Positions 12,485 through 26,300 of a DNA stretch of 64,000 nt are shown in pieces. The stretch spans positions 23,565-87,564 of the forward strand of contig ARYC01017638.1 in NCBI GenBank assembly GCA_000711775.1, read 5' to 3'. Origin of the DNA: Oxytricha trifallax (Eukaryota > Ciliophora > Spirotrichea > Sporadotrichida > Oxytrichidae). Position 1 is the stretch's first letter. Every line of letters starts with the position of its first letter. The notes below the pieces were generated by a model. That model saw only the letters and a list, made by a program, of their open reading frames with translations, was not told the DNA's origin and did no database searches. The position numbers and the translations under genes are program-made.

Positions 12485-15400
12485 ATGAGTAATCAGGAAA
12501 TTATTAATAAATTGCGCATTAGAATTTTTGAGTATTTAAAGTGGGATAATTTCTATAATTATAATAATATTTAAACTTATTGAATACATTAATTTAGGGA
12601 AGATAATTTAATTAAATATTGTTATATATTTTTTTTAAATTTAGTTAAAAAGAATAAATAAATTAAAAAACTTTTAGAAATATTAAGCAATCATCAATAA
12701 TATATAAATGGCACAAAAATGGATTTGGCTTTGCTATGCATAGATATATTTAATAAAAATATTAAAAAAATTAATCAAAAATATGATTGAACCTAATAAT
12801 TGGATTTGAGTTATCTTAAGAGATTAAATGTATTCAATGTATATTATTACAATCATTAAAAATAGTGAAATCACATATAAAAATAAAAAAAATATTTTCT
12901 AAGAGTTATTATTAAATTGATTTTTTAAAGTTTTTTTATTTAAATACATTATATTAATTTTTATATTTCTTTAACTATTTAATCACTAATAATATGTTTG
13001 CATTTATCGACCTAAATACAATTGATGAAATATTTAATTTTAATTGAAATAAATATATGAAAATAATATGTTAAAATATTTTAAATGAATATAATAAAAT
13101 TTAACCCATTATTAATTCAAATTTAATATCATAAGACAACAAATTTTTAATATGTCAGATTATTTGAATTGGGAAATATAAGTGGGTATTAAATCATAAA
13201 TTATTTATTATTGTTATAATTATAATTTTTCCAAATGATTTATCTCTATTATTAATAATTCTAATATTGAATTGATTTAGAATATATTTAAAAAACATAC
13301 CCAAGAAAAAATCGCCCTAGAATACAACTCAGCGAAACTTAAACAAAATGCCTTAATTAAGTTCGTCAAAGATAATCAGATAAACAATCTTGAAGATTTC
13401 GATTAAAAAAAGGATGGCTTAGGTAAAATTGGTCCTTTAAAATGGGACTACATGTTCATTCAATAATTAATAAAGAAGAATTTGAACAAATTCCTAATCA
13501 ACCCTCCACCTTCTTAAGAGCTAGCCCAAAGTTAGGTTATAGAAAATAATGATTGAGAAAAAGTAGAAATGATTAAACCAGCAACACTGCTTGCTTAACC
13601 TGCTATTAATTTGCCTAATACCAGCCAAACTTTGTAAAATGACGACCCTTACAAGTAAAATTTCTCTTAACAAGAGGAGGTTAAATAGCAAGAGCAACAA
13701 ATATTTCAATAAAATTTTGAGTCTAATTTCAATAATGCTGAAGAAAAATAAGAGTCAATACCTCATGTATAATCTTAAGTTTAATAGATAGATCAACATC
13801 AAATTTAATCACAACGTTTAGCAACTTAGCCTCCCTAAGTCTAGAATAAGCTATAGCTTAGTGATTTATAAACAACAGATGCCTATACATTATTTAAATA
13901 TTTTTTAACATAGCGTTCTTAACTCTCTGTACAGCAAAATATATAGCCTTTAAACAATTTGAAGCCAAAAACCCTTTCGAAGCTATTTATTTAGTTTTTA
14001 TAATAAAATATGGTATAATCAGTGATTTAGAAATTATTTATAGATGTATTTAATATTGGTTTAATAAAAGTATTATAAAGTATTAGAGACAAATATTACT
14101 TGCAGCTATTTCAAGTACTTTAATTTTTAAAATTGGTATTCGAATACTTTCCTCATAAAAATTTAAATTGAATACAAATACCGTTATTCAGTTTTGAAAA
14201 GTTTATATTAAAATATCATTTTTTTTAGCTTTATGTATTTAATAGGTAATTTGAAGGAATAAAATTAAAGATTATTATTTATCTAAATTGAAAGAGGATG
14301 TAACTACAGAAGTTGCATAAAAGAAAAAAATAAATTTGTATAATGGTAATAAAGAAAACTAAATATAGTTTTCCTAAAATTATCTTAAATTTAAATATAA
14401 ATTTGATATAAGTTTAATTAGATTAGGTTCTAAAACTTCCATTTAGTATTTTTAGATATTAAGATAATTCACTAAATTTGCCATACTATAGTTTTTTTTC
14501 ATTAATTCTTACTATCAATAAATTAACATCTATTAATGCCTCCTATCATTAAAGTTGAAAATGCTAATGAATTTTTGGCATTAAAATGCTTCTCTAGGGA
14601 ATCAAAAAATAACGATTCCACAAACTTAAAGAAAAACAAATAGACATTAGAACGAGTAGAAATTACTTGATTTTGATGAGGAAGTAAAAGTTGAGTAGAA
14701 TCAAGTTTATGAAATAAATTAAAGTTTTTAAGCTAGCCCTATATCAAGTTTGCATTAACGATTTATATTCTACACCCATAGTCCCCTTATTTATAATTAA
14801 TTTTTGTTAAGATAATTAAATTTTTTCATCTAATTAATATTTACTCTAGATTATATAAAATAAAATTAGGATGAGAATTAAATATAGATTTATGAAAACT
14901 CAAAACATTAAATTGAATTATATATAATTAAATTTGGGAACATTTTTTTCTTCAATGGTTTGTAATTATTTTACTAGATGTGGAAGTTACAAGCCTCTAA
15001 TAAAGTAAGTTACTTTTTTAGTTAATAGCCATAATCAGCAAATGTGCCTTTAAATTTTTCTAAATATTTCAGTCTTTTATATCATTATAAAATAGAATTT
15101 TAATGCTTAAAATAAATTCATTAAAATATAATAAAGATATGAAAAAATTATCAAATAATAATAAAATTTTATTATTGAATCAATAAAAGATTATAATTAT
15201 AAATAAATGTATTTTATTTCAATTATAGGTACAAAAAGCTAATACAATCAATTCAATTAGGAAACCAACTAATCAATGAGAGTTGAAGACTTGCAAAATA
15301 ATCATATCATTAAAATGTTTGTAATTATAAAAAACAAATAATGAAGTAAAAAATTATTTTTAAAATTATAATTTTTAAAAAGATTACAATGACTTTCTAT

Positions 15401-16682
15401 TTTTATTAATTGATTTTATTTTGCATAATAAAATACTTAAAATGTAATAAAAATTTGCCAATTAGTATTTTATATATATTTATTTAATTTTTTTATTAAA
15501 TTTGAATATATAGATTATTATTATTCTATGATAATTTTTATTAAATAATACCTTTAGTAAAAATGAATAAAATTCAGCATATAACTAACCTGCAGACCTT
15601 AATTTACCCGAAAATCTTGGTATTTTACTATTTGATAATGATTTTCCTATTTTTAGATGAAAGTATTTTGAATGATACAATGATCAGTGAATTAACCTAG
15701 ACCAATAGATTAGTTCAAACGTACTATAAAAAATGACATTGTTATTTATTTTAGTTTATTTTATATATATATATATTTATGGGAAATTTTGAGTACAATA
15801 ATCCGGTTCATTCAAATGTGTAAGCAATTTAAATAATAGTATTAAAAATATATTTTTGTATTTTTTGACATGTGAATTTATTTTCTTATAAACATTTATA
15901 TATAAATTAATAAATTCAATGAGAAATGAGTAGACTTACTAAACCATACTTGAACTATTTATAACTAAAGTTAATTGATTAAAATTCTATATATATATAT
16001 ATAAATATAATTTTGTAATGAACATCAAGGATAGAATATGTTAGAAAAAACTATAATACTCGCTACTAACAATTCTGATTTTAGCTTTAACACAGAAAAT
16101 TAGATAAGATCCTAAAAAGATTTCCTACTAAATATTAGAAATGACTCTCAATCGTTTAATGAGTCTCTCATTGATCTTAAATTATATTAAAGAGGAATTT
16201 ATGATTCCTTATGCAAAGATGCTGAGATATTTGGTTAAAGTGAGTTATTATATAATTTATATACAAAACTTAATTTTTTATTCAGTAATTTAATAATTGA
16301 ATTAAATCATTTAGTTTCACTAATATTCATAAAAAGCTGCTAGGATATAAACAAGTATAAGAAACTTAAAACCCATCAAAATCGCTGTGAAAAGATAATG
16401 CTCGAAGCTTACAAGATAGATTAGCACATTGGGTATTCTTTATACTTAATATTCGGAGAGACTCTTAATTTCTAAGATCCTACTCCTAAAGAGGTTCAAA
16501 AATACAGTATCCAAATTTAATCACTTTAAATGCTTCTCAGCGAAAATCAAGATTAAAAAATTATACACATTCAGTCAAAATAAGATAAAAATCTGAAATA
16601 TCTAAATTCTTAAAATACATAGAAATTATAAATAAATCATTCTCCAAACATAATTATAATTATTTATTAGAAATTTGTTTGA
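12485..16682 (+). CDS. Gene A: Q-rich protein of unknown function (IES-interrupted)
   Basis: Start ATG at 12485 (MSNQEIINKLRIRIFEYLKW), stop TGA at 16680-16682 (ending IIIIYQKFV). Coding blocks, roughly: 12485-12590, 12645-12770 (NGTKMDLALLCIDIFNKNIK), 12995-13050, 13125-13190, 13290-13920, 14230-14360, 14535-14760, 15590-15735, 16035-16255 and 16335-16682. The main block starts TQEKIALEYNSAKLKQNALI and becomes very Q/N-rich because of many TAA/TAG codons. It contains one in-frame TGA at 13554-13556 (..ENND, stop, EKVEM..) with good coding sequence on both sides. Some junctions (14.4-16.0 kb) were not resolved, so missing or reordered segments are possible. No domain recognised. Confidence 0.65.
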
Positions 16683-16705
16683 ATTTTATATTATTATATT
16701 AAATA

Positions 16706-16750
16706 TGGGCTCAAGTGGTAAATTTCATATTTTTACTACTTGAGCCCATT
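16706..16750. repeat. Short GC-containing hairpin just after gene A
   Basis: ATGGGCTCAAGTGGTAAA is followed after a short loop by its inverse, TTTACTACTTGAGCCCAT, with one G/A mismatch. The stem is about 18 bp in very A/T-rich DNA, 24 bp past the stop codon of gene A. It could be a 3'-end processing signal or the remnant of a small MITE. Confidence 0.5.
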
Positions 16751-17373
16751 TCTTATATTATTAAAAAATATATATTAATATATCATAAATTTTATTTTAA
16801 TTTTTTATTTAAAACTTAATTACTTTTCTACTAAAATTAAAGTTAATTTATTCATTATTTAATATTTTAATAAAATAATTTATTTTATACATTAAAAATA
16901 TTTATTTTTTAAGATTTGATACTTATCATAGAAATTTGTTTTAAAATTACTCATGTTAATATATAGGAATAAATTAAACTTAATTTTAATAAAAAGCAAA
17001 CTTCATTTCAGTTTCCTATTATTAATTAATGTACTTAAAGATGTAAATTAAAAATTTTAATATATATAATTGGCTTAAGTTGCAAAAATAAATATGTTTA
17101 AATACATAAATTCATAATAAAATAAAATTCGTTCATAAATTACAAACATTTCTAATATGAAATGTTAAAAACGAATAAAGTTAGTATAATATATATTTCT
17201 TTGTATTTAAGGATTTCTTTATTGACAATTTTTATACTATTTTGACTAATTATATTTTATATTTTTTCTTTCTAAAATTCCAATTTTTTAAAAGAAAATT
17301 ATACAATCAAATCATTTGCAAATATTATTTCAAACTTACTAGTAATTTTTTAAAAAATTACTCGTATATATTT

Positions 17374-20300
17374 AAAAATCAAGATTGTATTGAAAACATT
17401 TAAAATATTATAGAGGAACTAAAATCAGAGAACTTATAGGAGTCACATTACTTTGGTTTTTAAATTTTTGAAGAAAATTAAGTAATTGGAAAGTAAGTCT
17501 TGGTAATTTTAAAAGAGATAAGTTCATAGAAAATCCAAAAAGAAATCGAAAACTTTTTAAGATATCAGTAGTTTATTTATTAATGCGCTAAATAATATGA
17601 TCTTAGCATTTAATGCAAATTATATTTTTTAAAGTTTTATAACGACTTGACTCCCGAAATTAGATCTATGAAACAGCTGGATGAAGTACTTATAGCTATA
17701 TAGGACAACGATGAAGTCAACTTTAATAAAAATTACAAGGTTTTGAACACAATTTAATAAGAGTTAGTTAGTTTTTAGTTTTAAATTAATTCTTGAGATA
17801 CGAAATCAATCAAGTAAAATAATTCAAACATATTCAATATGATAAACTATATGTCAAACCGGTTTGTCAGCATGGATGTTGGTGTGAACATTTGTCCACC
17901 GTCGTGATTACAAACTGCTCTTCGAACTCGTATATTCTTCTTGTCTTAAATTTAGTAAGAGTATGCTATAGAATTACTGTAGCTTTTATCAATCCATTAT
18001 GAAGAGCTCTTTAAACAAATTCAAGATGAAAAACTACACGCCTTATTAAACATGCAACAGAAACATTTTTAAACATAAATTGATACCGAATAGAATAACT
18101 AAAGTATCTCAAGTATAGACACTCAATAAGCCTATAATTAATAGTAAAAATAAAAATATTTTTAACATCAACTTATTTAAATGCATACAATTCAATATTT
18201 AAAAACTTTAATAAAATTAGAATTTAAATTTGATAATTATAAGTTGAAGAACCATAAACGGTTGATCTTTAACAAATCATAGACTAAAATGATTTTAACC
18301 AAATTATCGCTTACATCTAAAATTCGAATCTCAATGAACAGTAAACCTTTGAAATATTCAATAAAGTTCTTAAATAGCAATAGTCATTACCACTGTATGA
18401 AAGCCTTATTCAAAACTATTAAGAAATGTTTAAATCTAATCAGGAGTATTCCAGAAAATTTATTTCTAATATAAAATTATTTTTTTTAATTTAGCTAAAT
18501 AGAGAAAAAACATAAGTTAAAGGACAGTCTAATTTTTATACAAGAAAAGATAGATGATATGTTCAATATAAATAATTATAAATTAAAATCAATACGAGTG
18601 GATTATTTATATAATGAATTAATATCCCTAAATATTAAGTTAGTTTTATAATGTAATTAATAAAAGAAATATTGTGAGTCTACAAGTTTATTTATGATAA
18701 TATCAAATTCTTTATGTATAATATATTTATTATTATTTAAAGCATTATGCAAATTAATATGGGGATAATGCCAGCTAGATTCTAGATATATTTAGAAAAA
18801 ATTATGGATTTTTTTTGTTAGATATAAAGGTACTACATATCAATATAAATAAATTAAACTTAATTAAAAACAATACAAATTGAGTTTTACTAAAAGTTTG
18901 AGACAAAATAATAAATTAATCTAAATGAAAGCAAATATTTTATAATTAAAGTTAAAATTGGAAATGTTTATCTTGGTGATATGAATTAAAGAAATACTTT
19001 GTTTATATTTAAAAAATAGATCTTTTTTATAAATAATTATTATTAAATGTGAAAATTAATCACAATTAGTATACTTTTGTTATAACTAAATTTTTTTACT
19101 TTGATTATATTTATCTAATGAAAAATTTATACTTTTAAATACAATTATAATATTTACATAATTATACCTTAAATATTATAATAATATCAGAAAAAGTAGT
19201 AAGAAGAGATTAATTAAATCAAATAATTATAGAAGCATCTATAATCATATTATTAATATTGATATCTTCTAAGTTAATAGGAAAATTAATAAAAAAACTA
19301 GAGTTATAAAATTTTTTGAGATTATTTTATTAAACAAGTACTTTATATATAAAAAAATATTTTATTATAAAAAAAAATATTATTTATTGGAAAGAATATA
19401 ATCTTAAAAAATTGTCTACAATTTAAGAAATTTTATTAAATGAACTAAAATCTCGAATGTTAAGACATTATGCGAAAATCAAAATCTGATTTATATGCAT
19501 CGTAATAATCGAGTAATCAAATCAAAATAGAAATTTTATAAGTTATAAATTCCTAAAAAAAGTAAAATATCTTATTGAAAATTAACTTATGCATTTATAC
19601 TAAAATTAATATGTTTGCTTTGTAAATATTTGAAATATCTAATATAAAGAGAGTTCTCTTTTTATTTATAAAAATTATAAAATAAGGTCTCAGATTATCA
19701 ATTTATGATAGAAAAATATAAAAAAATCATTTTATTCAAGGATTAAAATGAACTACCACATCATTCATACTCTCTCTATTTATCATTTAGAGATAAAATA
19801 AACCTTAAAAATCCACTAGAAACATACCTTGAATAATAAAAAACAAATGAAATCCTTCACAAAGTTGAAAAAATTCTTAATATTACGATATTTATAGATT
19901 AAGTTAAGTATTTAGAATTTATATTTCCTGTTTATTTTATTAAAATTAATAGTATTGGATTAGAGTAAGATAAGATAATGGAATTTCAGACAATGATTTA
20001 AATATCTTTAATTAATAACATTTTTTTAATTATAAATTTTGATTCAAGAGAATCAGGTTAATGAAGTATTAACATTTGCTTAAAGCATTAGTGACTTAGA
20101 TGAAAATAATTTAGTATAATTCAAATCTAATTTTATTCCGATTTTAACTTTGAATAATAAAATTGTAATGTTCTTTTTTTTAAATTATTTAGAAAGAATA
20201 AATATATTTTCAAAAACATAAATAAGTATTGTTCATTATTAAGACAAAATTTTATTAATTATATTTATTTTATTTCTTTAAAATCAAAATTGATGAAAAT

Positions 20301-20390
20301 GCATTAAATCCACATATTTAATTTTATAATGTTAAGGATTTTTATTTTGATACTCATCAATTATTATCAAACTTAATATTTTGGACTTGA
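17374..20390 (+). CDS. Gene B: unknown coiled-coil-rich protein (IES-interrupted, 5' end not found)
   Basis: Plus-strand blocks: 17374-18170 (starting QDCIENIQNIIEELKSENLQ; later KFYNDLTPEIRSMKQLDEVL), 18243-18470 (VEEPQTVDLQQIIDQNDFNQ), about 18505-18725 (LIFIQEKIDDMFNINNYKLK), 19445-19580, 19685-19885 (YSLYLSFRDKINLKNPLETY), 20040-20160 (VNEVLTFAQSISDLDENNL) and 20285-20390 (YNVKDFYFDTHQLLSNLIFW, then T and TGA). The 17.4-18.2 kb block is one continuous frame containing two in-frame TGAs, at 17794-17796 and 17905-17907. A GTAAG..TAG stretch at 17494-17530 resembles an intron, but the frame reads through it. No domain identified. Segment order between 18.7 and 20.0 kb is assumed, not proven. 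Confidence 0.6.
18727..19440. other. A/T-rich spacer, probably IES
   Basis: Over 80% A+T with many stops in all frames and no repeat structure that I could find. Most likely one or more IESs of gene B; a very small coding segment cannot be excluded. Confidence 0.4.
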
Positions 20391-20407
20391 TATAAAAAAC
20401 CCAAGCT

Positions 20408-21463
20408 ATTGATAAAATAGATAAAATAAGGAAATTCTAGAAATACAAATACATTTTAAAAATACTTGTAATTACAACTGACACTGATTAGATCAGCTAT
20501 TAATTATAATTTGATTTAGTGCACTTTTAATTTTAAATATCTTTAATAATTATAACCAAATTGTACAAATTGTACGATTGTACTAATCTAATAATTAGTT
20601 TTTTTAAAATTAAGGCGTACCTATTAAATTGTACAATTGTACGATTGTACCGTTTTAGATTTTATTTTTTATTAAAAATCAGATTGTACAAATGTGTGAT
20701 GAGAGTGATTAGGTTGAATATTATTAATTAATAAGTGTAATATAGATCAAGATGAACAAATCTATTTGTTCTAAAATGTCTAGATCGTTCTTTCTATTTA
20801 GGCTCAATGTCGTTTGCCCCCACGCATGTGCTATCTATCACTGTCTCCTGATCAAGCATCAACTCTGCGTCCCTGTCATCGATCATTCTCTACGGGAAGT
20901 ACAATGCGAGCTCAACCTTACTGAGAGGGAGCTTCTCACCTTCTCTCATCATTTCTTCTGTGAACTCGGCTGTCCAGCATTCTTGTCTCGAAGGATTTCT
21001 TGTCCAACCTGCACATCTGGCTAAAGGGCAACTGATTTGAAATAGCAAGTATCAGGCACTTCTAGAATCTCACAACAGGTGCTTTGTATTTTAGGTTCAC
21101 AGGGATCCTTCATTTTTTGAAAAATCATTTTAATTGTAATTAATTAATAATATTCAACCTAATCACTCTCATCACACATTTGTACAATCTGATTTTTAAA
21201 AAAAACTAAATCTAAAACGGTACAATCGTACAATTGTACAATTTAATAGGTACGCCTTAATTTTAAAAAAACTAATTATTAGATTAGTACAATCGTACAA
21301 TTTGTACAATTTGGTTATAATTATTAAAGATATTTAAAATTAAAAGTGCACTAAATTCAAATTATAATTAATAGCTGATCTAATCAGTGTCAGTTGTAAT
21401 TACAAGTATTTTTAAAATGTATTTGTATTTCTAGAATTTCCTAATTTTATCTATTTTATCAAT
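20408..21463. mobile_element. Palindromic element P1 with GC-richer central segment
   Basis: Two inverted arms of about 325 bp (20408-20733 and 21139-21463) are nearly identical, down to clusters of TTGTACAA/CGATTGTAC words. They enclose about 400 bp (20734-21138) of clearly higher G+C that looks protein-coding. The 8-bp repeat CCAAGCTA occurs at 20401-20408 and 21478-21485, which may be a target duplication or a pointer. Long arms plus an internal coding-like segment suggest a transposon or a gene fragment captured between arms. It lies just after the stop of gene B. Confidence 0.65.
20741..21051 (-). CDS. Unrecognised coding-like segment inside palindrome P1
   Basis: Read on the minus strand with the ciliate code, the frame opens after a TGA at 21052-21054 and stays open beyond 20741, giving over 100 codons. 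Pieces include CAGWTRNPSRQECWTAEF, EEMMREGEKLPLSKVELALY and RMIDDRDAELMLDQETVIDS, then TCVGANDIEP. Composition (D/E/K/R-rich, TAG read as Q) looks like a real protein, whereas the plus-strand frame over the same bases is rich in C/S/H/L and reads like its shadow. I do not recognise the family. The TCVGAND motif recalls the CVGAGD of UPF1-type helicases, but that alone is weak. Confidence 0.4.
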
Positions 21464-21882
21464 ATTAAATTAGTATACCAAGCTAGCTCCATAACTTAAT
21501 TAACTCTTATTGAATTTCACCCATAAATTTTAATATAGGTTAACTTCTAAAAGGACCTATATAGTTCAAGTGATTGACAAGTTTATAATTTATTTGATAT
21601 ATTAATTTTAGAAATAAAATATTTTATTGCTAAATCCTTTTAATAAAATTGAAGTGATCAAAGTAAAAAGGAAATACAAAAAAGTTTCAATCTATTGCTC
21701 TTAATATTAAAATAGAAAAATATAAAAAATGTTTATAGACATAAGTATTTTCTAGAAAAAAAAGTGTTTGTATTGAATTTAGTTTAATTAGTAATTAAAT
21801 TAAAATTTAAATGATTATGATATAATTCTCCTTGTTTGGGTTATCAATTATGAAATATATGTAATTACTAGAGAAGGATAAA

Positions 21883-23036
21883 TGTTCCAACCGAAACAAC
21901 CCCCTCACACCCTAACTAGACCCCCTCCCACCTCAACAACATCCCTATTCATATGAAAATTTTGATTCTCATGTCTATATCATTTTCCTTCATGACATCT
22001 GGATCTCATAATATTTTTTATTAATAAAATATATCATTTTTTTAAAAAATATTTTTCCAACAAATCAAAGCTACTCTTTATTAATTTTCTTATTTAACAA
22101 CTTTACTACGTCCGTCATCTTTTTTATTGAGATGCTCCCATAGGAAATTAATTAAAAGTATATTTCCATTTGACTCGATAATATAATAAAAATTTATGAG
22201 CCAACAAACTCATATAACTTTATATTTTAAAAAAAAGTTGTAATCACTTTATTAATCTATATTAGAAATATGATTGATTTTAAAAATAAATTTTTCCAAT
22301 TTTCTATAATTATTACTAATAACATTTTTATAGAAATTAATAGTTATGGAAAAAATTCATTTGAAAGAATATTAAAATAGAACCTATTTAAAATTTTTTT
22401 ATTAATTTCAAAATAACTATCTATAAATAAATAAAGTAGTTGATTAGATTTAAATCAGTCCCTTTATAAACTTATTTTTATTATATGTTTAAGATAGGTT
22501 CTATTTTAATATTCTTTCAAATGAATTTTTTCCATAACTATTAATTTCTATAAAAATGTTATTAGTAATAATTATAGAAAATTGGAAAATTTATTTTTAA
22601 AATCAATCATATTTCTAATATAGATTAATAAAGTGATTACAACTTTTTTTAAAAATATAAAGTTATATGAGTTTGTTGGCTCATAAATTTTTATTATATT
22701 ATCGAGTCAAATGGAAATATACTTTTAAATTAATTTCCTATGGGAGCATCTCAATAAAAAAGATGACGGACATAGTAAAGTTGTTAAATAAGAAAATTAA
22801 TAAAGAGTAGCTTTGATTTGTTGGAAAATTATTTTTTTATTAAAATGATATATTTTATCAATAAAAAATATTATGAGATCAAGATATCATGAAGGAAAAT
22901 GATATAGACATGAGAATAAAAATTTTCATATGAATAGGGATGTTGTTGAGGTGGGAGGGGGGGTCTAGTTAGGATGGGAGATGGGGTCTCGTTTTAGGCC
23001 TGGGAGGGGGTTGGGAGGGGGGTCTCGGTTGGAACA
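21883..23036. mobile_element. Foldback element F1 (TGTTCCAACC ends)
   Basis: A 1154-bp near-perfect palindrome: arms of about 530 bp meet at a short centre near 22440. Ends are TGTTCCAACCG and its inverse. The right arm next to the end is G-rich (GGGAGGGGGTTGGGAGGGGGG) and can plausibly form a quadruplex; the left terminus of this copy is shorter in C runs. Flanks are GATAAA (21877-21882) and GATAAT (23037-23042), a 6-bp duplication with one mismatch. No open frame. Homologous to F2 and F3. Confidence 0.85.
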
Positions 23037-23372
23037 GATAATAAAAATATTCTTTCAATTTCTACTATAATAAATGAAGAAAGTACTAAAATGGAGTTAG
23101 ATATTAATTACTTCTTTAATTTAGTTTACCATTAATATTTATTAAATTCAATCTAGCAACAAATGTTGACCGATCCAATTATTATAATACAAATATAAAA
23201 AAAAATTTAGATTTATAATTCCTTTTCATTCTTGAAATCCTATAAAGCTCATCTGAGGAGTTCAATTAATAAATCAATAACATTAAAAACTTTATGGAAA
23301 TATTAATAATTGCTATATACTAAAAATAAAAAACACTATTAAAAAACATCAATTATTATTAATTTGGTTTTT

Positions 23373-26300
23373 ATGCAAATGAAAGAAGAGATTGTCCAAT
23401 TTGGAGTAAATTCTTAAGAAATAGAAAAATATCTTTCTTGTATCTAGACTCTAAACTTACTTGAATCTATAAATTATGTAAACTAAGTCTTATTATAAAT
23501 AATTTGATTGATTTAGTATTTGTTAAAAAATATAGATTTATTTCATATCTAATTTAAAAAGCATTTTATTGATTTATTTCTTTAGATATTCACTTTTAAC
23601 TTTAAAATCCCATATCATAATTTTAATAATTTTTTAATAATAAAATATTTTGTTTGTAAAAAAATTTTACCTTTATTTCTTTCATTATTTAAGATTTAAA
23701 GGTGTTTAAAGAAAATATTTATCAATTTAATTTGATTAATATAGTTTAAAGTCATATTGTTAGAATCAAGTTAAGCTAAAGGAACGCTGAACATTAAATA
23801 TGAATAAAATTATTAAATTTGAACAAAAAATATAATTTTGAATTATGATGAGGAATTTAATGTATAAATTAAAAAAAAAATTGTTTATTAAAATCTAAAA
23901 TATTTTAAAACTATTATAATATATTCATTTAAAAAAAATAAATTATAAAAAAATAAACTAAGATATCCTATGTTTTAAATATTTTATTTTTTATAGTTTT
24001 TTACTTTCATTCAAAACCCCAAAACCCCTTAATGAGGTTTATAAGTGCTTTGATTTGTAGGGAATTTGCTAGGGGTTGGGATTATTAGGTTTTAATGATA
24101 TATTTATAGTAAGTGTATTTAATTTATTCACTCAAAATGTACTTTTGGATCATGTGGAAGAGGTCTGTAGTTTATTTTACTCAACCACTATTCTATTTGC
24201 TCTATCTATATGTCTGATCGTGAGTTTGGCTTGATTATTACCTACTCTGCCATCTATTTCAATCCTTGAGATACTCTTCTTTTATCTATAAATTGCTTAT
24301 TCTTTGCTTCGCATCCTTTTCACACCTTGTTGAGTAATAATCGTTGCGATGCATATCGCATTCTATTATTATTGCTGCCATCTCCCACAAATCCCATTGA
24401 AAGTCTCCGTCTCTCCAGTCTTCTCTTTCTGGATAATAGCCTATAGTTCCCATTACACTTCCTAGCCTTGATACTTCCACTCTTAATGCTCTGTTGAAGT
24501 CAATAATTGTCACTCTTACAGGTGAAAAGTTTATCATAATATTCTCAGGCTTCAAATCTCTGTGAAGAAAGCCAAACTTATGTAGCTCTCTTATACCTTC
24601 TAAGGTTTAAGTTGCAATCAAAGCAAGCTACTTATGATTCCTTTGATCACTAATGAAATTTCTGAGGGTCATTTCATAAAAGGAGTCTGAAAGCAACATG
24701 ATCTTTGGCAAGTAGGACAGCATCTAGATTGATTAAGTACTTACACTCTTTAAATTTTGCTTGAGTGAGTACTTGATACTCGTTAGTAAACTCCATCTAA
24801 TATTTATCATCACTTAAGAGATAGTTGAAAGGATAAACCTTGTAAGCATATTGATGATCATTGATAACTTTCTTATCAAAGGAGTCCTCTAGAATTAGAT
24901 AACTTTAAAGAGAAGTATCTAAATCTATCTATGCAAGAACTGGTATTTTCTTGTATTGAATTTTGATCATGATTTTTGTGGTTTCAGAGTTAGTTGGTTG
25001 CGTGCCTTCTTTGCGCACTCTAACTCACTTGCTTATTCAGGCACTGCCACTTTAGAATATTTTCTCGATTTTCTTTTGTTGAGAAGCTTCAACTCAACTT
25101 CATGCTTTTCAATTTCTATGACTTTTTTGTGAGCTTTTAAGGAATGTTTCTTCAAGTCTCTTGTATGAGAGTATTACTTATGGCACTCAAAGCAATCATA
25201 CTTCCCATCGATTTTTTCATGCTTAAAGTATACAGTAAGCTTGGCTTCTCTATGCTCCTTCATATGTCTCTGCTAGCTTGATTTATGAGCGAAATCTCTC
25301 ACACAGCTCACAAAAGTATACTTCTATTTCTTCAGTTTGTATAGGAATTTGATTAATACCTTTCTCCTCCTCTCTGTATCCCACACACAAGTTTGCCATT
25401 TATTTTCTATTATTAATTTCTATTTTAATAACAGAGACTTCAAATGATAGCTCTTGTAGTTCTTAATGAGAGTTCATCTCACAGCTATCGCACTTTTTAT
25501 TGCTGCCAAAGGTAAGTCTCATTAAGTTTGATGGAAGTGCTGTTGTCTTTCTTAAAATGTTAGCGCTCATATTTAAATTTGAATTTTAAATTATAAAACT
25601 GCCTCTATAACTGAGAGCTTATATGATAGCTTTGCAAGCCTACAAGTTTCAAGGGAAGTTCTTAGAGTATTAGAGAAGAAAAATAAGTGTTAAGAGACAA
25701 TCCAGCTCTAAATATGGAGGAGGAAGTAACAATTTTTACTATCAATAATAAGTTGATTACAGCACGTACCGATTTAGGAGGTGCACCTAATTAAGTACGT
25801 ACCAATTTAAATTTAAAAATATGGAACTATAACAGTAGAAATTGATATCAATCTCTCAAGTTTGAAACCAGTTCTCAAAACTTTCTCCATATCCTTCTAA
25901 GAGGTTGACCTCCTATAGGATGCCCATATTTAATAGTAAGTTTTACAGAGGTAAATAATTGAAATCAATAAACTTAAATTTGAATATCATTTCTTAGATC
26001 TGTAAACAAGATAGAGTCAATGAATGATGCAATGAAAAGAGTGCAAGCACAAGAATTGATTCAAAGATTTAGAAGCAAGGAGAATTTGCATCGCTACTTG
26101 GTACAGCAAGGTAATAAACTCATAGTTGCTAATCCTTATTGTGTAGTTGGCTTGTTCCTGCCATCGATGGAAGGTACTAAAATTTCATTTGTAAGAGCGA
26201 TACTCTTCGAAGAGAAGAAAGCTTTGAATACTTAAGATGTAAAGTTTGCAGAGATTCCAAACTATCCAGAAATCTCAGTGACTAACTTATACGATGATGC

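Noticed and set aside
13548..13574. 20-bp IES with AATGATT pointers explaining the in-frame TGA
   Set aside because: Deleting it shifts into a frame that soon stops, whereas the existing frame continues for over 100 codons.
17494..17530. GTAAGT..TAG intron in gene B
   Set aside because: The frame reads through without a stop, and removing the stretch would break the frame downstream.
20752..21024. 90-codon plus-strand frame in the centre of P1
   Set aside because: Rich in C, H, S and L with no protein-like pattern; the minus-strand frame over the same bases has better composition and is longer with the ciliate code.
20741..21051. UPF1-like helicase fragment in P1
   Set aside because: Only a TCVGAND motif resembles UPF1; the surrounding residues do not align well enough to name it.
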